A stretch of DNA of 64,000 nucleotides from Saccharopolyspora elongata (GCF_004348985.1 NZ_SMKW01000008.1:62001-126000), one strand, 5' to 3'; positions 28,032-37,170 are shown, counted from the stretch's first letter. Program-made: numbers and translations. Notes: generated from the letters alone by a model not told the origin.

Positions 28032-28901
28032 GTGCAGGCTCTCCGGTTCCGCGACAAGGACATGCCCCAGGACCGACCGTTGGTGATGGCGATCGTCAAC
28101 CGCACCCGCGACTCGTTCTTCGACCGGGGGCGGACCTTCGCCGCCGATGCGGCCACCGCCGCCGTGGACCGGGCCGTCGCCGACGGCGCGGACATCATCG
28201 ACATCGGCGGGGTCCGCGCCGGGGCGCAGGGCGAGACGGTGGACGCCGCCGAGGAGATCGAACGGGTGGTGCCGTTTGTCGCCGCGGTCCGGGAGCGCCA
28301 CCCGGACCTGGTGATCAGCGTCGACACCTGGCGGCACGACGTGGCCCGGCAGGTGTGCGAGGCCGGGGCGGACCTGCTCAACGACACCTGGGCGGGCGCC
28401 GATCCGCTGCTCGCCGAGGTGGCGGCCGAGTTCGGCGTCGGCGTGGTGTGCTCGCACACCGGCGGCCTGCCGCCGCGCACCGACCCGTACCGGCCCCGCT
28501 ACGCCGACGTGGTCGCCGAGGTGACGGCCGAACTCGTCGAGCGGGCCGAGCGGATGGTGCGGCTCGGGGTGCCCGCGCACGGCGTGCTGATCGACCCGAC
28601 CCACGACTTCGGCAAGAACACCTGGCACGGCCTGGCGCTGCTGCGGCGGGTCGGGGAGCTGGTGGCCACCGGTTGGCCGGTGCTGATGGCGTTGTCCAAC
28701 AAGGACTTCATCGGCGAGACGCTGGGCGCGGAGGTGACGGAGCGCCTGGAGGGCACGCTGGCGGCCACCGCGATCGCGGCCTGGGGCGGCGCCCGGATCT
28801 TCCGGGCGCACCACGTGCTGGAGACCCGCCGGACGGTCGAGATGGTCGCGGCCATCGCGGGCACCCACCCGCCGGACCAGGTCCTCCGCGCCTTCGCCTG
28901 A
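28032..28901 (+). CDS. folP2: Dihydropteroate synthase-like protein, FolP2 type
   Basis: 289 residues from the GTG at 28032; a GTG at 27960 overlapping the LOG stop would add an unstructured tail. TIM-barrel DHPS fold: AIVNRTRDSFFDRG near residue 20, GADIIDIGGVRAG, VISVDTWRHDVARQ and the SHTGG element. Canonical DHPS reads NVTPDSF with KFAN-type loops; this subgroup differs there. The mycobacterial FolP2 in the same position was reported to lack DHPS activity, so the true substrate is open. Confidence 0.8.
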   Translation: MQALRFRDKDMPQDRPLVMAIVNRTRDSFFDRGRTFAADAATAAVDRAVADGADIIDIGGVRAGAQGETVDAAEEIERVVPFVAAVRERHPDLVISVDTWRHDVARQVCEAGADLLNDTWAGADPLLAEVAAEFGVGVVCSHTGGLPPRTDPYRPRYADVVAEVTAELVERAERMVRLGVPAHGVLIDPTHDFGKNTWHGLALLRRVGELVATGWPVLMALSNKDFIGETLGAEVTERLEGTLAATAIAAWGGARIFRAHHVLETRRTVEMVAAIAGTHPPDQVLRAFA

Positions 28902-28952
28902 GGCTTCGTGAGCGCTCGATCCGGTAAGAACCGGCACGAGGCGGTGAGCGGT

Positions 28953-29285
28953 TCAGCGGTCGCCGACGGCCTGCTTGAGCAGCTGGGTGAGGGTCGCGAT
29001 CGGCACGTCCGGGCGGACCTCCCGGAGCACCGGGACCAGCCGCAGCCACCGGGACTGGACGCGCGGCGGGCTCGGCGGCGTCCTGGCCAGCTCGTCGACG
29101 AGCTCCTCCAGCCGCCACTGCGCCTCGTCCCGTTCCATGCTCGCCTCCGGGTGCTGGTCGATCACGTCGACGAGCATCGCGAGGTACGAGCGGAGTTGGT
29201 CGAGGGCCTGCTGCCGCGGGGCGAAGGTCGTCTCGGCGTCGAGTCGCGAAGCACCGGTGGTTTCCTGGGCGCTGTCGTTGGACAC
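28953..29285 (-). CDS. Hypothetical protein, helical
   Basis: 110 residues. The central part (30-75) is amphipathic helix rich in Leu and acidic residues; the C-terminus is basic/hydrophobic (IATLTQLLKQAVGDR). No cysteines, signal or membrane segment. I do not recognise the family. It is divergent from padR across 183 bp that carry two tandem palindromes. Confidence 0.6.
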   Translation of the reverse strand: MSNDSAQETTGASRLDAETTFAPRQQALDQLRSYLAMLVDVIDQHPEASMERDEAQWRLEELVDELARTPPSPPRVQSRWLRLVPVLREVRPDVPIATLTQLLKQAVGDR

Positions 29286-29424
29286 GGCAATCGGCTCCTG
29301 ATCGCTCGCCCGGTACGTCCGACTTCGCAGTGTGGCGGGAATCGAGTGCTGTCAACGGATTTTCGGGTTTGCGCCACCCGAACGGCGCACTGTGATGGAC
29401 GTCATTCGGAGTCCGGATCGCGAA

Positions 29425-29448
29425 AGGACCTAGGTCCTCTTGCGCAAG
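29425..29448. promoter_or_regulatory. Two tandem palindromes upstream of padR
   Basis: AGGACCTAGGTCCT (29425-29438) and CTTGCGCAAG (29439-29448) are perfect palindromes in direct succession, ending 20 bp before the padR ATG. They could be PadR operators. The first has the GGAC-n4-GTCC core of DosR/DevR boxes, but its flanks do not fit well. Confidence 0.4.
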
Positions 29449-29468
29449 GTCGGTGACAGTGGTCGCAA

Positions 29469-29822
29469 ATGACCGTAGAGTCGCTACTTGTGAAGGCTGA
29501 TGCGCTCCGCGGCCACCTGGACGCCCTTCTGCTGGCCACGCTCGACGGCAGGGCCTTGCATGGTTACGCGATCATCGAGGCGCTGCAGGAACGCAGCGGC
29601 GGCGCCCTCGATCTGCCCACCGGGACGGTATATCCGGCGCTGCGCAGACTGGAGCGCGCCGGCTACGTGCAGAGCACCTGGAGCACCGTCGGCGGGCGGC
29701 AGCGCCGCACCTACCGCCTGACCCAGACCGGCGTGCAGACCCTGCAGAACGAGCGCCGCGCCTGGCGTGAGTTCACCTCCGCGATCGAGGGCGTGCTCGA
29801 GGCCGCGCCCGCCAAGACCTGA
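29469..29822 (+). CDS. PadR-family transcriptional regulator
   Basis: 117 residues. Winged helix of the PadR type (LLATLDGRALHGYAIIEAL, TGTVYPALRRLERAGYV, RRTYRLTQTG), with a short C-terminal helix, the PadR-s1 subgroup. The phenolic or drug-like effector is unknown. It likely autoregulates and may affect the divergent hypothetical gene. Confidence 0.88.
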   Translation: MTVESLLVKADALRGHLDALLLATLDGRALHGYAIIEALQERSGGALDLPTGTVYPALRRLERAGYVQSTWSTVGGRQRRTYRLTQTGVQTLQNERRAWREFTSAIEGVLEAAPAKT

Positions 29823-29865
29823 CCGTGGCCGCGGCGGTTCGCCGTTCGTGCCACGATTGACGACC

Positions 29866-30216
29866 GTGGCTAGTGCGCTCATCTACCTGTTCGTGGTGCT
29901 CGCGGTCGCTGCGGTGGCCTACCTGCTGGCTTCGCTGGTCTTCGGCCGCGGCGAGCAGCTCGCGCCGCTGCCGCCGGGCTCGACCCCGACCCGCCTGCCC
30001 CCGGCCGACATCGAGGGTGCCGACGTGCGCGCGTTGCGGTTCCAGCAGGTCCTCCGCGGCTACAAGGCGTCGGAGGTGGACTGGGCGCTGGAGCGCCTCG
30101 CCGGGGAACTCGACGAACTGCACGGCCGGATCGCGGTCCTGGAGCGGCAGCTCGACGCCGCGGGCGAGCAGCTGCAGGAGGCCCGGGCCGGGCACCCCGA
30201 CGAGCCGGAGGGCTGA
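29866..30216 (+). CDS. DivIVA-domain membrane protein
   Basis: 116 residues from GTG. One N-terminal membrane helix (3-25), a Pro-rich linker, then a DivIVA-like motif (RFQQVLRGYKASEVDWALERL) and a short coiled coil. The layout matches the small actinobacterial DivIVA-like protein near folP2 in mycobacteria, there next to gpgS, which is absent here. Probable polar or septal membrane adaptor. Confidence 0.75.
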   Translation: MASALIYLFVVLAVAAVAYLLASLVFGRGEQLAPLPPGSTPTRLPPADIEGADVRALRFQQVLRGYKASEVDWALERLAGELDELHGRIAVLERQLDAAGEQLQEARAGHPDEPEG

Positions 30217-30219
30217 CCA

Positions 30220-30678
30220 GTGCGCCCGGTCGAGCTGCGGCTGAGCGTGCCGGTCGAGGCGCCGCCTGAGGTGGTGTGGGCGGCGGCGACGGACTGGGCG
30301 CGGCAGGGCGAGTGGATGCTGGGCACCGAGGTGCACGCGCTCGGCGGCCCCGACGGGCCCGGCGCGCAGTTGGTGGCGGTCACCGGCTTCCGCGGGTTCG
30401 GCGTAGTGGACCGGATGGAGATCGTCGAATGGCGGCCGCCGCAGACCTGCCGGGTGCGCCACCGCGGGCGGCTGATCGTCGGCGACGGCGGGTTCGACGT
30501 GGTCCGGTGCGGCAACGCGGCGTCGACGTTCCTGTGGTGGGAACGGCTGGTGCTGCCGCCCGGCGGCGCGCTGGTCTGGCCGGTGGTGCGGCCGGCCTTC
30601 GTCTGGGGCATGCGCCGGTCGCTGACTGCTTTCGCGGCGTTCTGCCGCGGCTATTCGGGCGGCGGGGAAACCGGCTGA
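30220..30678 (+). CDS. SRPBCC-family protein
   Basis: 152 residues from GTG, 3 bp after the DivIVA-like gene. START/SRPBCC fold: VPVEAPPEVVWAAATDWARQGEWM, GFRGFGVVDRMEIVEWRPP and a long C-terminal helix. Ligand unknown. It shares an operon with the DivIVA-like gene. Confidence 0.8.
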   Translation: MRPVELRLSVPVEAPPEVVWAAATDWARQGEWMLGTEVHALGGPDGPGAQLVAVTGFRGFGVVDRMEIVEWRPPQTCRVRHRGRLIVGDGGFDVVRCGNAASTFLWWERLVLPPGGALVWPVVRPAFVWGMRRSLTAFAAFCRGYSGGGETG

Positions 30679-30780
30679 TCCCGGTGCCGAGGCCGTCGCG
30701 TACCTCGGCCCCACGACGTGCTGCGCGCTGTGCAGGCCACCGGCCCTTGCCGCCCGCCGGCTGACGTTTCTGCTGGTCAC

Positions 30781-30830
30781 GGGTCGTGAGTGTTGTGGAG
30801 CGCTGTAGCAGTCCAGAACACTCACGACCC
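30781..30830. terminator. Bidirectional terminator, CGTGAG family
   Basis: Perfect 14-bp arms GGGTCGTGAGTGTT / AACACTCACGACCC around an inner stem with GCTGTAGCA at the centre. It lies between the convergent SRPBCC and enoyl-CoA hydratase genes and is a sister of 17132-17185 and 37030-37077. Confidence 0.8.
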
Positions 30831-30839
30831 AGGGGTGCC

Positions 30840-31628
30840 TCAGTGGCCGGTGAAGTGGGGGGTTCGCTTCTCGACGAACGCCGCGACGGCCTCCCGGTGG
30901 TCGGCCGTCGCCCCGGCCTCAGCCTGCGCCCCCGCCTCCACGGCGAGCGCCTCGGCCAGGCCTTCGGCGGCCGCCGCCAGCATCGCCTCCTTGATCCGGG
31001 CGTAGGCGCTGGTCGGCCCGGCCGCCATCCGCTTGGCCAGCTCGGTGGCCGCCGCGACGGCTTCACCGGCGTCGACGACCCGGTTCACCATGCCGATCCG
31101 CAGCGCCTCCTCGGCGGCCACCGGCTCGGCCAGCAGCAGCAGTTCCATTGCCCGGCCGTAGCCGATCAGCCTCGGCAGCGTCCACGACGCGCCGGAGTCC
31201 GTCGACAGCCCGACGTTGGCGAAGGCCATCAGGAACTTCGCGTTCGCCGCGGCCACCCGCAGATCGCACGCGTAGGCCAGCGACGCGCCCGCCCCGGCGG
31301 CGGTGCCGTTGACCGCGGCGATCACCGGCTTCGGCATGCTCGTCACGGCGCGGATGATCGGGTTGTAGTGCTCTTCGACCGTGTTCAGCGGCGCCGGGTC
31401 TCCGGAGTTCAGCAGCGCGACGTGCTCCTTGAGGTCCTGGCCAGCGCAGAACGCCTTCCCCGCGCCGGTGATCACCAGCGCGCGCACCGAGTCGTCGGCG
31501 GCGGCCTCCCGCAGCGCTGTGATCAGGGCCTGCTTGAGCTCGACGTCGAACGAGTTGAACGACTCGGGCCGGTTCAGCGTGAGCAGGCGCACACCTGCGG
31601 TGTCCTCGGTCAGCAGCACGTCGGTCAC
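30840..31628 (-). CDS. Enoyl-CoA hydratase/isomerase
   Basis: 262 residues from a GTG preceded by GAGGAG. Crotonase fold: oxyanion-hole segments (AFCAGQDLKEHV near residue 65, AAVNGTAAGAGASLAYACDLRVA near residue 110) and STDSGASWTLPRLIGYGRAMELLL. The residue pattern resembles PaaG/EchA-type isomerases. Role in fatty-acid or aromatic catabolism cannot be fixed from context. Confidence 0.88.
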   Translation of the reverse strand: MTDVLLTEDTAGVRLLTLNRPESFNSFDVELKQALITALREAAADDSVRALVITGAGKAFCAGQDLKEHVALLNSGDPAPLNTVEEHYNPIIRAVTSMPKPVIAAVNGTAAGAGASLAYACDLRVAAANAKFLMAFANVGLSTDSGASWTLPRLIGYGRAMELLLLAEPVAAEEALRIGMVNRVVDAGEAVAAATELAKRMAAGPTSAYARIKEAMLAAAAEGLAEALAVEAGAQAEAGATADHREAVAAFVEKRTPHFTGH

Positions 31629-32010
31629 TTCGCACTCCTCTTCCTGCGGTCCGTTGTGGCGGGACGCGAGATCGTCGCTCGACTTTCCAAAGTGGACTCC
31701 GGGGGTCGCGCGAAGTCCCGAGTAGACAGTGTTGTGGCTGGTCGCCCGGGTAGTGGTCGAGCGCCGCGGGGGCCGGTCCGGCGCCGGGCGCGGACCGTCG
31801 GCCCAGAGGCGCCGACGGTCGCGCCGGAATGCACCGGAACAGCCCGCACAGGACGTGAGTCTGCCAGCCCTCGCGGGCATTCGACCAGCGCACGGGCGAC
31901 ACGAGTTGATCGGTTCGGTTTCGTCCCCGCCTCGGGATGGGGGAGAATGGGGGAGGACCCGAGCTGGTTGTGGCGACCAGCGGGGGAAGAGTTCACGGAG
32001 GGAGCACGCT
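31629..32010. other. Divergent intergenic region
   Basis: 382 bp between the enoyl-CoA hydratase and the DUF3117 gene. I see only the strong ribosome site GGAGGGAG before 32011 and a weak TTGATC ... GAGAAT promoter-like pair near 31905-31948. No repeat or RNA structure stands out. Confidence 0.4.
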
Positions 32011-32178
32011 ATGGCGGCCATGAAGCCCCGGACCGGTGACGGTCCCCTCGAGGTGACTAAGGAGGGACGCGGCATCGTGATGCGCGTCCCGCTTGAGGGT
32101 GGTGGGCGGCTCGTCGTCGAGATGTCGGTCGAGGAGGCCAAGAACCTGGGCGACGCCCTGGAGTCGGCCACCGGCTGA
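32011..32178 (+). CDS. DUF3117 small conserved protein
   Basis: 55 residues, strong ribosome site. Sequence MAAMKPRTGDGPLEVTKEG is the hallmark of the actinobacteria-wide DUF3117 family (Rv1211 in mycobacteria), very highly conserved and of unknown function. A strong hairpin terminator follows at 32279, so it is monocistronic. Confidence 0.92.
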   Translation: MAAMKPRTGDGPLEVTKEGRGIVMRVPLEGGGRLVVEMSVEEAKNLGDALESATG

Positions 32179-32493
32179 GGCTGCCGGCCGGCGGTCGGGG
32201 TAGCGGCGCTGCCCCAACGCCCGAGGCGACAACGCAATCGAGTCGACGACGAGTGGCGAGCTTCTTCGCCGCGGTCGGGCCCCGGTGCCATGGGCGGCAC
32301 CGGGGCCGTCGTCGATGGCAGGCAAGTCCTCGCCCCGCCCCCGTGATCGTCCGGGGTCTTCGTTCGGGCGCGCATCGTGACCGGACGTGCGAGGACGGTA
32401 ACTTCTACAGCTGTCGTTGAACTCGTTACGGCTCCGCCGTTTCGGGGGCAGGCAGTCGAATGCGCGCGGCCAGCCGTGCAGGAAGGTCTTCTC
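32179..32493. other. Intergenic region DUF3117 to pepA
   Basis: 315 bp. It contains the terminator at 32279-32306 and, before pepA, a GGAAGG ribosome site. No gene is seen. Confidence 0.5.
32279..32306 (+). terminator. Terminator after the DUF3117 gene
   Basis: Perfect 11-bp stem GCCCCGGTGCC / GGCACCGGGGC with a 6-nt loop, about 100 bp after the stop. No U-tract. Confidence 0.7.
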
Positions 32494-34074
32494 GTGTCCG
32501 GTTCTTCAGTGTTCCGCTCCGCCCAGCCGGTCCGCGACGCGGACCCGGCGCTGCCCGCCATCCCGACGTCACTGGTCGAAGTGGACGTCGTGCGGCAGTG
32601 GCGGGACGGCGTGCCGGGCGCGGTCGCGGTCTTCGACGGCGAGTCGGGCCCGGACCTGGCGGCGGCGGCCGAACCGTTCGATGTGGACATCGCGGTGCTG
32701 CAGGCCGTAGGCGCTTCCTCGTCGGCCGGTGACGTCCGCGCGCTGCCCCTGCCGTCGGGTGGCGTCGGCTGGGTCGTGGGTGTCGGCTCGGGCGAGCCGG
32801 TGAAGTGGCGCAGCGCCGGGGCGGCGCTCGCACGCGCGCTGCGCGCGAGGCTGGACCAGGCGGCGGAGTCCGACGACGAGGTCGGCGACCTCGGGGACGC
32901 CTCCGACGCGGACTACCTCCAGATCCGGCTGCCGGACGACGTCGACGGCGAAGCGGTTTCGGCGCTGACGCTGGGCTTGGCGCTGGGCGGCTACCGGTTC
33001 CGGGTGACCGTCAAGCCGACGCCGCCGCGCCTGCGGAAGGTCTTGCTGGTGGCGCCGGAAGGCGCCGACGTGGCGGCGCTGGGCGAGCAGGTCCGGCGCA
33101 CCCGCGAGCTGGCGGCGGCCACCGCGCTGGCCCGCGATCTCGCCAACGCTCCCTCGAACATCAAGGACCCGGCCTGGTTCACCGGCGTCGCCGCCGAGCT
33201 GGCCGCCGACGTGCCGGACCTGACCGCCGTGGTGCGGGACGAGAAGTGGCTGGCGGACAACGGTTTCGGCGGGATCCTCGCGGTCGGCGGCGGTTCGTCG
33301 CGGCCGCCCCGGCTGCTGGAGCTGACCTACCGGCCGAAGGACGTCGAGGGCCCGCACCTGGTGCTGATCGGCAAGGGCATCACCTTCGACACCGGCGGCA
33401 TCTCGATCAAGCCCGCCGAGGGCATGCACCTGATGCGCACCGACATGTCCGGCGGCGCGGCGGTGATCGGCGCGCTGCTGACCATCGCCCGGCTGGAGCT
33501 GCCGGTCCGGGTGACCGGCCTGGTGCCGTCGGCGGAGAACCACGTGTCCGGCAGCGCCTACCGGCCCGGCGACATCGTCCGGCACTACGGCGGCACCACG
33601 ACGGAGGTCGGCAACACCGACGCCGAGGGCCGCATGGTGCTCGCCGACGCCCTCGCCTACGCGGTGGACCGGCTGGAGCCGGACCTGCTGGTGGACGTCG
33701 CGACGCTGACCGGCGCGATGAAGGTCGCCCTGGGCCTGCGCACCGGCGGGCTGTTCGCCACCGACGGCGAGCTGGCCGATCGCGTCCGCGAGGCCGGGCA
33801 GCGGGTCGGCGAGGCCTGGTGGCGGATGCCGCTGCTGGAGGACCACGCGGAAGACGTCAAGGGCCGGCTCGCGGACGTGAAGCAGACGCCGCCGGGCCCC
33901 GGCGGCATCACGGCGGCGCTGTTCCTGCGCGAGTTCACGGGCGGCCTGCCGTGGGCGCACCTGGACATCGCGGGCCCGGCCCGGGCGGACAAGGACTACG
34001 CGGAGGTGGTGTCGGGAGGCACCGGCTTCGCGGCCCGAAGCCTCGTCGCCCTCGCAGCAAGCTTCTCGAACTGA
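32494..34074 (+). CDS. pepA: Leucyl aminopeptidase PepA (M17)
   Basis: 526 residues from GTG with GGAAGG upstream. Cytosolic hexameric Zn/Mn aminopeptidase. The C-terminal catalytic domain carries GKGITFDTGGISIKP near residue 290, MRTDMSGGAAVIGAL and the family signature NTDAEGRMVLADAL near residue 375. The acidic N-terminal domain is divergent as usual. The 3' end is 114 bp before a family-1 palindrome. Confidence 0.92.
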   Translation: MSGSSVFRSAQPVRDADPALPAIPTSLVEVDVVRQWRDGVPGAVAVFDGESGPDLAAAAEPFDVDIAVLQAVGASSSAGDVRALPLPSGGVGWVVGVGSGEPVKWRSAGAALARALRARLDQAAESDDEVGDLGDASDADYLQIRLPDDVDGEAVSALTLGLALGGYRFRVTVKPTPPRLRKVLLVAPEGADVAALGEQVRRTRELAAATALARDLANAPSNIKDPAWFTGVAAELAADVPDLTAVVRDEKWLADNGFGGILAVGGGSSRPPRLLELTYRPKDVEGPHLVLIGKGITFDTGGISIKPAEGMHLMRTDMSGGAAVIGALLTIARLELPVRVTGLVPSAENHVSGSAYRPGDIVRHYGGTTTEVGNTDAEGRMVLADALAYAVDRLEPDLLVDVATLTGAMKVALGLRTGGLFATDGELADRVREAGQRVGEAWWRMPLLEDHAEDVKGRLADVKQTPPGPGGITAALFLREFTGGLPWAHLDIAGPARADKDYAEVVSGGTGFAARSLVALAASFSN

Positions 34075-34188
34075 TCCCTCGGACGATGCCCTCGAAGTGA
34101 TCTCCTCAGAGGATCTCTTTGGAGTGATCTCTTCGGGGAGTGGTTCGGCGTGTCGGGCCACGACACACCGACGGCTGTGGACTACTTC

Positions 34189-34234
34189 CGCAATTTCAAT
34201 GGAAATCGGACCTTCGATTTCCATTGAAATTGCG
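34189..34234. repeat. Dispersed palindrome family 1, copy A
   Basis: 19-bp perfect arms CGCAATTTCAATGGAAATC and its reverse complement around the loop GGACCTTC. Markedly AT-rich compared with its surroundings. Nearly identical copies are at 41258-41307 and 63594-63643, each between convergent genes. Here it forms the last codons of the LysR gene. Confidence 0.85.
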
Positions 34235-35155
34235 CAGGGTGAAGTCGCGGAAGGTGCGGACCGCCGGCGGAAGCGCCCGGCCCGCCGGCCAGGCCAGGCC
34301 GATCGTGCGGTGCGCCGGTGGATCCAGCGGCACCTCGACCGTGCCCGGCGCCGGGCCGTTGTCGCCCGGCGGCAGCAGCGCCACGCCGAGCCCGGCGGCG
34401 ACCAGCCCGCGCACCGTGTCGACCTCCTCGCTCTCGAAGGCCAGTCGCGGCTCGAAACCGGCGCGTTCGGCCAGGCCCGCGAAGATCTGCCGGAGTCCGT
34501 AGCCGGGGCGGGTCGCCACGAAGTCGTCCCCGGCGAGTTCGGCCAGCCGCAGCCTGCGGCGCCGGGCCAGCCGGTGCCGCGCGAAAAGCACCGCGACCAG
34601 CGGTTCGTCCCGGAGCGGTGCAGTTTCCCAATGAGGATCGTGCTCCGGCAGCGGCGAGACGACGCAGAGGTCGATCTCGCCCGACCAGGCGCGCGCGAGC
34701 ATGCTGTTGCGCGGCCCCTGCACGAGCCCGAACCGCACGTGCGGGTGCACATCGCGGAACTCGCGCAGCAGCGGCGGCACCAGCGTGCTGCCCATCGTGT
34801 GCTGGAACCCGAACGTCACCTGGCCCCGGTCGGGGTCGATCTCCTCGATCACGGCCCGGCAGCCGGCCTCCAGCCCGCGCATCGCGTCGTCGGCAGCCGC
34901 CGCGAGCAGGGCTCCGGCGCGGGTCAGGTGGATGCCGCGACCCTGCCGCACGATCACCGGCGTGCCGAGTCGATCGCCCAGCTTGGCCAGCGCGCGGCTG
35001 ACCGTCGGCTGCGGGACGCCCAGGGACTCCGCTGCTCGTGTGAGATGGCCCTCGGCCGCGACCGCGCGCAGCAGCGCGAGCGACGGGGCTAGGTGGGCCG
35101 CTAGCTGCGACGCGTCGTCCGGCTCGGCTGATTCATTCACCACCGCATCAATCAT
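34196..35155 (-). CDS. LysR-family transcriptional regulator
   Basis: 319 residues from the ATG at 35155; 35179 is an alternative. The N-terminal HTH (AEGHLTRAAESLGVPQPTVSRALAKLGDRLG) is typical; the rest is the periplasmic-binding-like effector domain. The final twelve residues (RNFNGNRRSDFH) and the stop are encoded by the family-1 palindrome, so the element extended or replaced the original C-terminus. It is divergent from the MFS gene and probably controls it. Confidence 0.88.
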   Translation of the reverse strand: MIDAVVNESAEPDDASQLAAHLAPSLALLRAVAAEGHLTRAAESLGVPQPTVSRALAKLGDRLGTPVIVRQGRGIHLTRAGALLAAAADDAMRGLEAGCRAVIEEIDPDRGQVTFGFQHTMGSTLVPPLLREFRDVHPHVRFGLVQGPRNSMLARAWSGEIDLCVVSPLPEHDPHWETAPLRDEPLVAVLFARHRLARRRRLRLAELAGDDFVATRPGYGLRQIFAGLAERAGFEPRLAFESEEVDTVRGLVAAGLGVALLPPGDNGPAPGTVEVPLDPPAHRTIGLAWPAGRALPPAVRTFRDFTLRNFNGNRRSDFH

Positions 35156-35206
35156 GCGGCATTCCGGCATTGGACGCATTAGTCAGGGCTACTTACGTTC
35201 GAGCAC

Positions 35207-36403
35207 GTGAACGCAGTCGACCCGGCCCGCATCCGCAAGATCCGCATCGCCCTGCTGCTCGGCGCGCTGGCGATGTTCGCGCTGCTCTACGCGCCGCAGC
35301 CGGTGCTGCCACAGCTTGCCGAGGTCTTCGCGCTGAACCCGGGCACGGCGGCGCTGCTCATCTCGGCGAGCACGCTCGGGCTGGCCGTCGCGGCGATCCC
35401 GCTCGGCACGCTGTCGGAAGCGGTCGGCCGTCGCCGCACGATGATCGCGGCCTTGCTGACCGCCGAGGTCCTGGGCTTGCTGCTGCCGTGGGTGCCGTTC
35501 TTCCCGGTGCTCGTGGCCGTTCGCCTGGTGCAGGGTGCGGCGATCGCCGGCCTGGCCGCGGTCGCGGCCGCATACCTGGCCGACGAGACCGGCGGCGAGC
35601 AGTTGGGCACGACGATGGGGCTCTACGTCGCGGGCACCACCATCGGCGGCATGGGTGGCCGGCTGCTGGGCGGCGTGATCGGTGATTTCGCCGGCTGGCA
35701 CGGCGGACTGCTGGCGGTGGCTGTGCTCGCCGGGGTGTGCACGGTGCTGTTCGTGGTGCTGCTGCCGGCCGAACGCAATCACCAGCGGCAACCGCTGCGC
35801 TGGCGCCCGCTGCTCGGCGGCCTGCGCGCCGCGCTCAGCGACCCGGTGCTCTTCGCGCCGTACCTGGTCGCCGCGCTCGGCATGGGCGCCTTCGTCACCG
35901 TCTACAACGTGCTCGGCTTCCGCCTCGCCGCACCGCCGCTGCTGGTGCCGCCGGCGCTCGCAGCGCTCGCGTTCCTCGCCTACGCCGCGGGAACGGTCAC
36001 CTCCACGCTCGCCGGTCGCGCCGCCGATCGCTGGGGACGCATCCAGGTGCTGCTCGCCGGCTTGGCGGTGACTGCGCTGGGCCTGCTGCTGATGCTCGCC
36101 GACAGCCTGCCCGTGATCGTGGTGGGCCTGGTCGTGTTCACCGGCGGGTTCTTCGCCGCGCACTCGGTGGCGAGCGGATGGGTCGGGGCGCGGGCATCGG
36201 CATCGGCCCGCGGGCAGGCGTCCGCGCTGTACCAGTTCGCCTACTACGGCGGCAGCAGCGTGGGCGGAGTGCTGGGCGGCGCGGCCTACGGCTCGTGGGG
36301 CTGGTCCGGAATGACGGTCCTGCTGTGCTGCTGGCTGGCGGTGGCGGCGGCGGGGGCGTGGCTCGTCCGCACGGCGCCCAAGCGCGTCGCGGTCGAGGTC
36401 TGA
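35207..36403 (+). CDS. MFS transporter
   Basis: 398 residues, 12 hydrophobic helices. Loop 2-3 motif is GTLSEAVGRRRTM (MFS motif A variant) with the second-half equivalent GRAADRWGRIQ. It resembles YnfM/DHA1-type exporters. 51 bp separate it from the LysR gene, so the pair looks like a regulated efflux system. Substrate unknown. Confidence 0.88.
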   Translation: MNAVDPARIRKIRIALLLGALAMFALLYAPQPVLPQLAEVFALNPGTAALLISASTLGLAVAAIPLGTLSEAVGRRRTMIAALLTAEVLGLLLPWVPFFPVLVAVRLVQGAAIAGLAAVAAAYLADETGGEQLGTTMGLYVAGTTIGGMGGRLLGGVIGDFAGWHGGLLAVAVLAGVCTVLFVVLLPAERNHQRQPLRWRPLLGGLRAALSDPVLFAPYLVAALGMGAFVTVYNVLGFRLAAPPLLVPPALAALAFLAYAAGTVTSTLAGRAADRWGRIQVLLAGLAVTALGLLLMLADSLPVIVVGLVVFTGGFFAAHSVASGWVGARASASARGQASALYQFAYYGGSSVGGVLGGAAYGSWGWSGMTVLLCCWLAVAAAGAWLVRTAPKRVAVEV

Positions 36404-36799
36404 TCAGGTCGCGTCGGAGTCGTACGGCGGGCGCTCGCCCGGCGCGAGCGGGCGCTGCTCGGGCTTGGGCGGGTCGGCCGGCTTCGCCTGGTGCCCGTTG
36501 CTGCCGTTGCCGTTGAGGCCGTCGAGCGGGTTCTCCCCGTCGAAGAGGTGCTTGGTCACGGCCGTGCGCGGGTTGAAGTTGCGGATGCCGCGCAGGTCTT
36601 CCAGCGGTTTGCGCAGCTCGTCGAACTCCGGGCCGAGCTCGGACTTGATCTGCTCGCGGGCTCCGGTCGCGTACTCCTTGACCTGGCGGACGGTCCGGCC
36701 CAGCCACGCCGCGCCTTGCGGCAGGCGCTCCGGGCCGAGGATGAACAGCCCGGCCACGACGAGGACCAGGATCTCGAGCCAGCCGACGCTTTCGAACAC
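36404..36799 (-). CDS. tatB: Sec-independent translocase subunit TatB
   Basis: 131 residues. Short N-terminal membrane helix ([21 protein letters not shown]) with the conserved Glu (E9) and the FILGPERLP hinge, then an amphipathic helix and a soluble tail. Last gene of the sigE-rseA-htrA-tatB set, the conserved actinobacterial arrangement. Confidence 0.93.
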   Translation of the reverse strand: MFESVGWLEILVLVVAGLFILGPERLPQGAAWLGRTVRQVKEYATGAREQIKSELGPEFDELRKPLEDLRGIRNFNPRTAVTKHLFDGENPLDGLNGNGSNGHQAKPADPPKPEQRPLAPGERPPYDSDAT

Positions 36800-37170
36800 C
36801 TCTCGACTACCTCCGGGTCCTCCACGGCTCGCGGACCAGCACCGCGCGCTGCCAACGCATCCCCAGGGTACCGACCGGGTGATCCGGGCAGGAGGGCGAA
36901 CTGGCCCAGCACGCCGCCTTCACGAACTGTTAGCTGCTCGTTCGGCTCGCCGCACCGCAAGCGGTGCGGCCCTTGCGGCGGGATGGCATTCCCGGGGTGC
37001 CGCGGTTCGCGGTTTCCGCTGGTCACCGAGGTCGTGAGTACTTTGGATCGCGATAGCAGCCCAAAGTGCTCACGACCACCATGCCTGGCGAAGCCCGTCC
37101 CCGGGGGCCGTCGTGCCGCTGGCAAAACCGCGAAACTTCCCGCCCGGCCGGACCAGGCGGAACCCGCCGT
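36800..37170. other. Intergenic region htrA to tatB
   Basis: 371 bp between co-oriented genes. It contains the CGTGAG-family terminator (37030-37077) soon after the htrA stop; the remaining 230 bp probably carries a separate tatB promoter, but I cannot point to one. Confidence 0.5.
37030..37077 (-). terminator. htrA terminator, CGTGAG family
   Basis: Arms GGTCGTGAG / CTCACGACC plus inner CTTTGG / CCAAAG around an ATAGCAG centre. It lies about 95 bp after the htrA stop and indicates tatB is transcribed separately. Sister of 17132-17185 and 30781-30830. Confidence 0.75.
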
